From assembly GCA_913031335.1 (NCBI GenBank), contig CAJWGI010000055.1:1-7705 (forward strand): a stretch of DNA of 7,705 bases, written 5' to 3'. The first letter of the stretch is position 1. Each line of letters opens with the position of its first letter. Under the pieces are notes generated by a model. The model was not told the origin of the DNA. It made no database searches and worked only from the letters and a program-made list of their open reading frames with translations. This document shows, piece by piece, positions 6,458 to 7,705 of this stretch. The stretch is from an uncultured Anaerolineales bacterium (GTDB lineage Bacteria; Chloroflexota; Anaerolineae; Anaerolineales; UBA11657). Made by a program: the position numbers and the translations under genes.

Positions 6458-7705
6458 TTGGAGTTCGCGCTGACTCGCCGTAATGAGGTTATGCTGTATG
6501 TGGTGCTGGGCGTGATAGCTGCGGTGATGCGCTTTTGTCAACTGGGCTCTGCGCCGTTGAGCGCTTCGGAATCCGTTACGGCGTTGTCCGCCTTGCGTCT
6601 GGCGCGCGGCGGCACGGAAGCGGCTGCGCAGCTTCCGCTCAGTCCGCTGCTGCATTCGCTTCAGGCATTGACTTTCTGGATTGGCGGCACGGCTACCGAA
6701 GCACTGGCGCGCTTTTGGCCGGCGCTGGCCGGCAGTGGGGTGGTGTTCTGGCCCTTGCTGCTGCGGGATCAAATTGGGCGCGGAGCGGCACTGCTGGCCG
6801 TGTTTATCATGGCGCTCTCTTCGGCGCTGTGGGCGGTGTCGCGCACTGGCGACGGGCTGACGCTGGCCTTGTTATGTGGGTTGCTAGTGGCGGCCGGCTG
6901 GCAATGGTTCGTTTTACGCTCTGATCGGCGTGGGCTGACGCTTGCTGCGATGGCGCTCGGCGCTGGGCTGGCGTCCGGACCGCACTTTGTCGGGCTGCTG
7001 TTTCTCGGCGGGGCGGCGATGCTTTTGCGCCTAGCGACGTTACAACGCCTTTGGAAGCTGCTGTTGCCGGATTTGCCGAGATGGGCGCTTCCAGCCGGGC
7101 TGACTTTCGTTCTCAGCGCAACCGCGTTTTTGCGCTATCCGTTGGGGCTTTCGGCGTCCGGAGAATCCTGGGCATCCTGGTTCACGAATTGGTTGCCGAC
7201 GGAAGGACAACGCCCTGCTTTTCTTATTCCGGCGTTGGCGGCGCTGTACCAACCACTGACGGTGCTGCTCGGGCTTGCCGGGGCTTACAGGGCTGCGCGC
7301 GGCGATCAACTGGCGCGGCACCTGCTCGCAATGGCGGCGGCAGGGCTGCTCTATTCGGCGGCGTATTCAGGGCGGCAGTCAGGTGATCTCGTGTGGATGC
7401 TGCTTCCGCTCTACCTGTTGGCTGCCCTGGTTGTGGTTTCCGCGTGGCGAGGCGCGTGGCCGGCGTCCGAGCTTTCCACTGTCGCTGCGATGGTCGGAGC
7501 TATGGTGATGGTGTTAGGATTCGGGTACCTTCTTGTAGCTGGTTTTGCGGCCGGGCGCACTTTGGTCTGGGCAACGGGGGGTTGGGATGCAATCCTGCAG
7601 CTGGCGATACTGCTCATTCTGGCGGCGCTGCTTATGCTGTTGTTCGCCAGCGCCTGGTCTTGGCGGATTGCGTGGCGCGGGACGGTGACGACCATGTTTG
7701 TCGCG
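6458..7705 (+). CDS. GT-C glycosyltransferase-like polytopic membrane protein (TIGR03663/PMT-like), 3' partial
   Basis: The frame is open for 416 codons to the window end. The only start candidate between the in-frame stop at 6431-6433 and the first ATG (6491) is TTG at 6458. It sits behind GGAGGA and gives a positively charged N-terminus (TRR) before the first helix, whereas the ATG would begin inside the helix. About ten to eleven membrane segments are visible. The N-terminal third follows the GT-C/PMT pattern: helix, outer loop with APLSASES (S37-E38), a PLSPLLH segment (LSP 61-63), ARFWPALAG with R85, then SRTGDG with R129 and D132. As I recall, TIGR03663, a family often encoded near DUF2298 genes, has invariant DE, HGP and two Arg. 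Here both Arg are kept, but DE reads SE and HGP reads LSP. The protein may be a catalytically impaired relative or belong to a divergent subfamily. The C-terminal part is outside the window. That the gene is real is well supported; the subfamily is tentative. Confidence 0.8.
   Translation, partial: MEFALTRRNEVMLYVVLGVIAAVMRFCQLGSAPLSASESVTALSALRLARGGTEAAAQLPLSPLLHSLQALTFWIGGTATEALARFWPALAGSGVVFWPLLLRDQIGRGAALLAVFIMALSSALWAVSRTGDGLTLALLCGLLVAAGWQWFVLRSDRRGLTLAAMALGAGLASGPHFVGLLFLGGAAMLLRLATLQRLWKLLLPDLPRWALPAGLTFVLSATAFLRYPLGLSASGESWASWFTNWLPTEGQRPAFLIPALAALYQPLTVLLGLAGAYRAARGDQLARHLLAMAAAGLLYSAAYSGRQSGDLVWMLLPLYLLAALVVVSAWRGAWPASELSTVAAMVGAMVMVLGFGYLLVAGFAAGRTLVWATGGWDAILQLAILLILAALLMLLFASAWSWRIAWRGTVTTMFVA

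Noticed and set aside
6441..6473. 10-codon leader peptide gene (MNMEENWSSR)
   Set aside because: It has no ribosome binding site of its own and no regulatory codon run; it is kept only as a side note to the TTG start.
6535..6924. 129-codon plus-strand frame
   Set aside because: It is out of frame with, and inside, the 416-codon membrane gene beginning at TTG 6458, which has clear helices and GT-C-like residues; the shorter frame has neither.

Overview
The window is GC-rich (roughly 60 % by eye). It holds three large genes for polytopic membrane proteins, all on the + strand and packed head to tail. Two carry the hallmark YYYFGY motif and surrounding signature of the Chlor_Arch_YYY / DUF2298 family (TIGR03662). 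From memory this family is found mainly in Chloroflexota and some archaea. The glycosyltransferase-39-like tail of the first gene also matches the style of Chloroflexota (Anaerolineae-like) proteins, so that phylum is the best guess. There is no rRNA, tRNA or housekeeping marker to confirm it.

Layout. (1) 1-3845: the 3' part of a very large fusion gene. It has the end of a GT-C glycosyltransferase (family 39-like) membrane region, then an extracytoplasmic soluble region with a beta-sandwich-like stretch, then a complete DUF2298 domain of about 800 residues. The catalytic start of the glycosyltransferase lies upstream of the window. (2) 3855-6269: after a 9-base gap and without a clear ribosome binding site, a stand-alone DUF2298 protein of 804 residues. 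It aligns end to end with the C-terminal 799 residues of gene 1, so the two are an old tandem duplication. (3) 6270-6457: the only real gap, 188 bases, with a short-period repeat of the GGACGC/CAAGG type and a small AT-rich inverted repeat. (4) 6458-7705: a third membrane gene that starts at TTG behind a GGAGGA box and runs off the window end. It resembles the N-terminal half of GT-C proteins (PMT / TIGR03663 'Agl23-associated' type), a family that from memory often sits beside DUF2298 genes. Its two signature motifs, DE and HGP, are changed to SE and LSP.

How they may work together. All three look like GT-C-fold enzymes or relatives, which normally move sugars from polyprenyl-phosphate carriers on the outer face of the membrane. 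Genes 1 and 2 are almost certainly co-translated. Gene 3 is co-directional but set apart by a gap that could hold its own signals. The substrate, the product and even the activity of DUF2298 proteins are not known to me. The locus is best read as an uncharacterised membrane glycan or lipid-linked-sugar module, with two intact DUF2298 copies and one GT-C relative that may have lost catalysis. No CRISPR array, transposase, phage gene, RNA gene or convincing terminator was seen.
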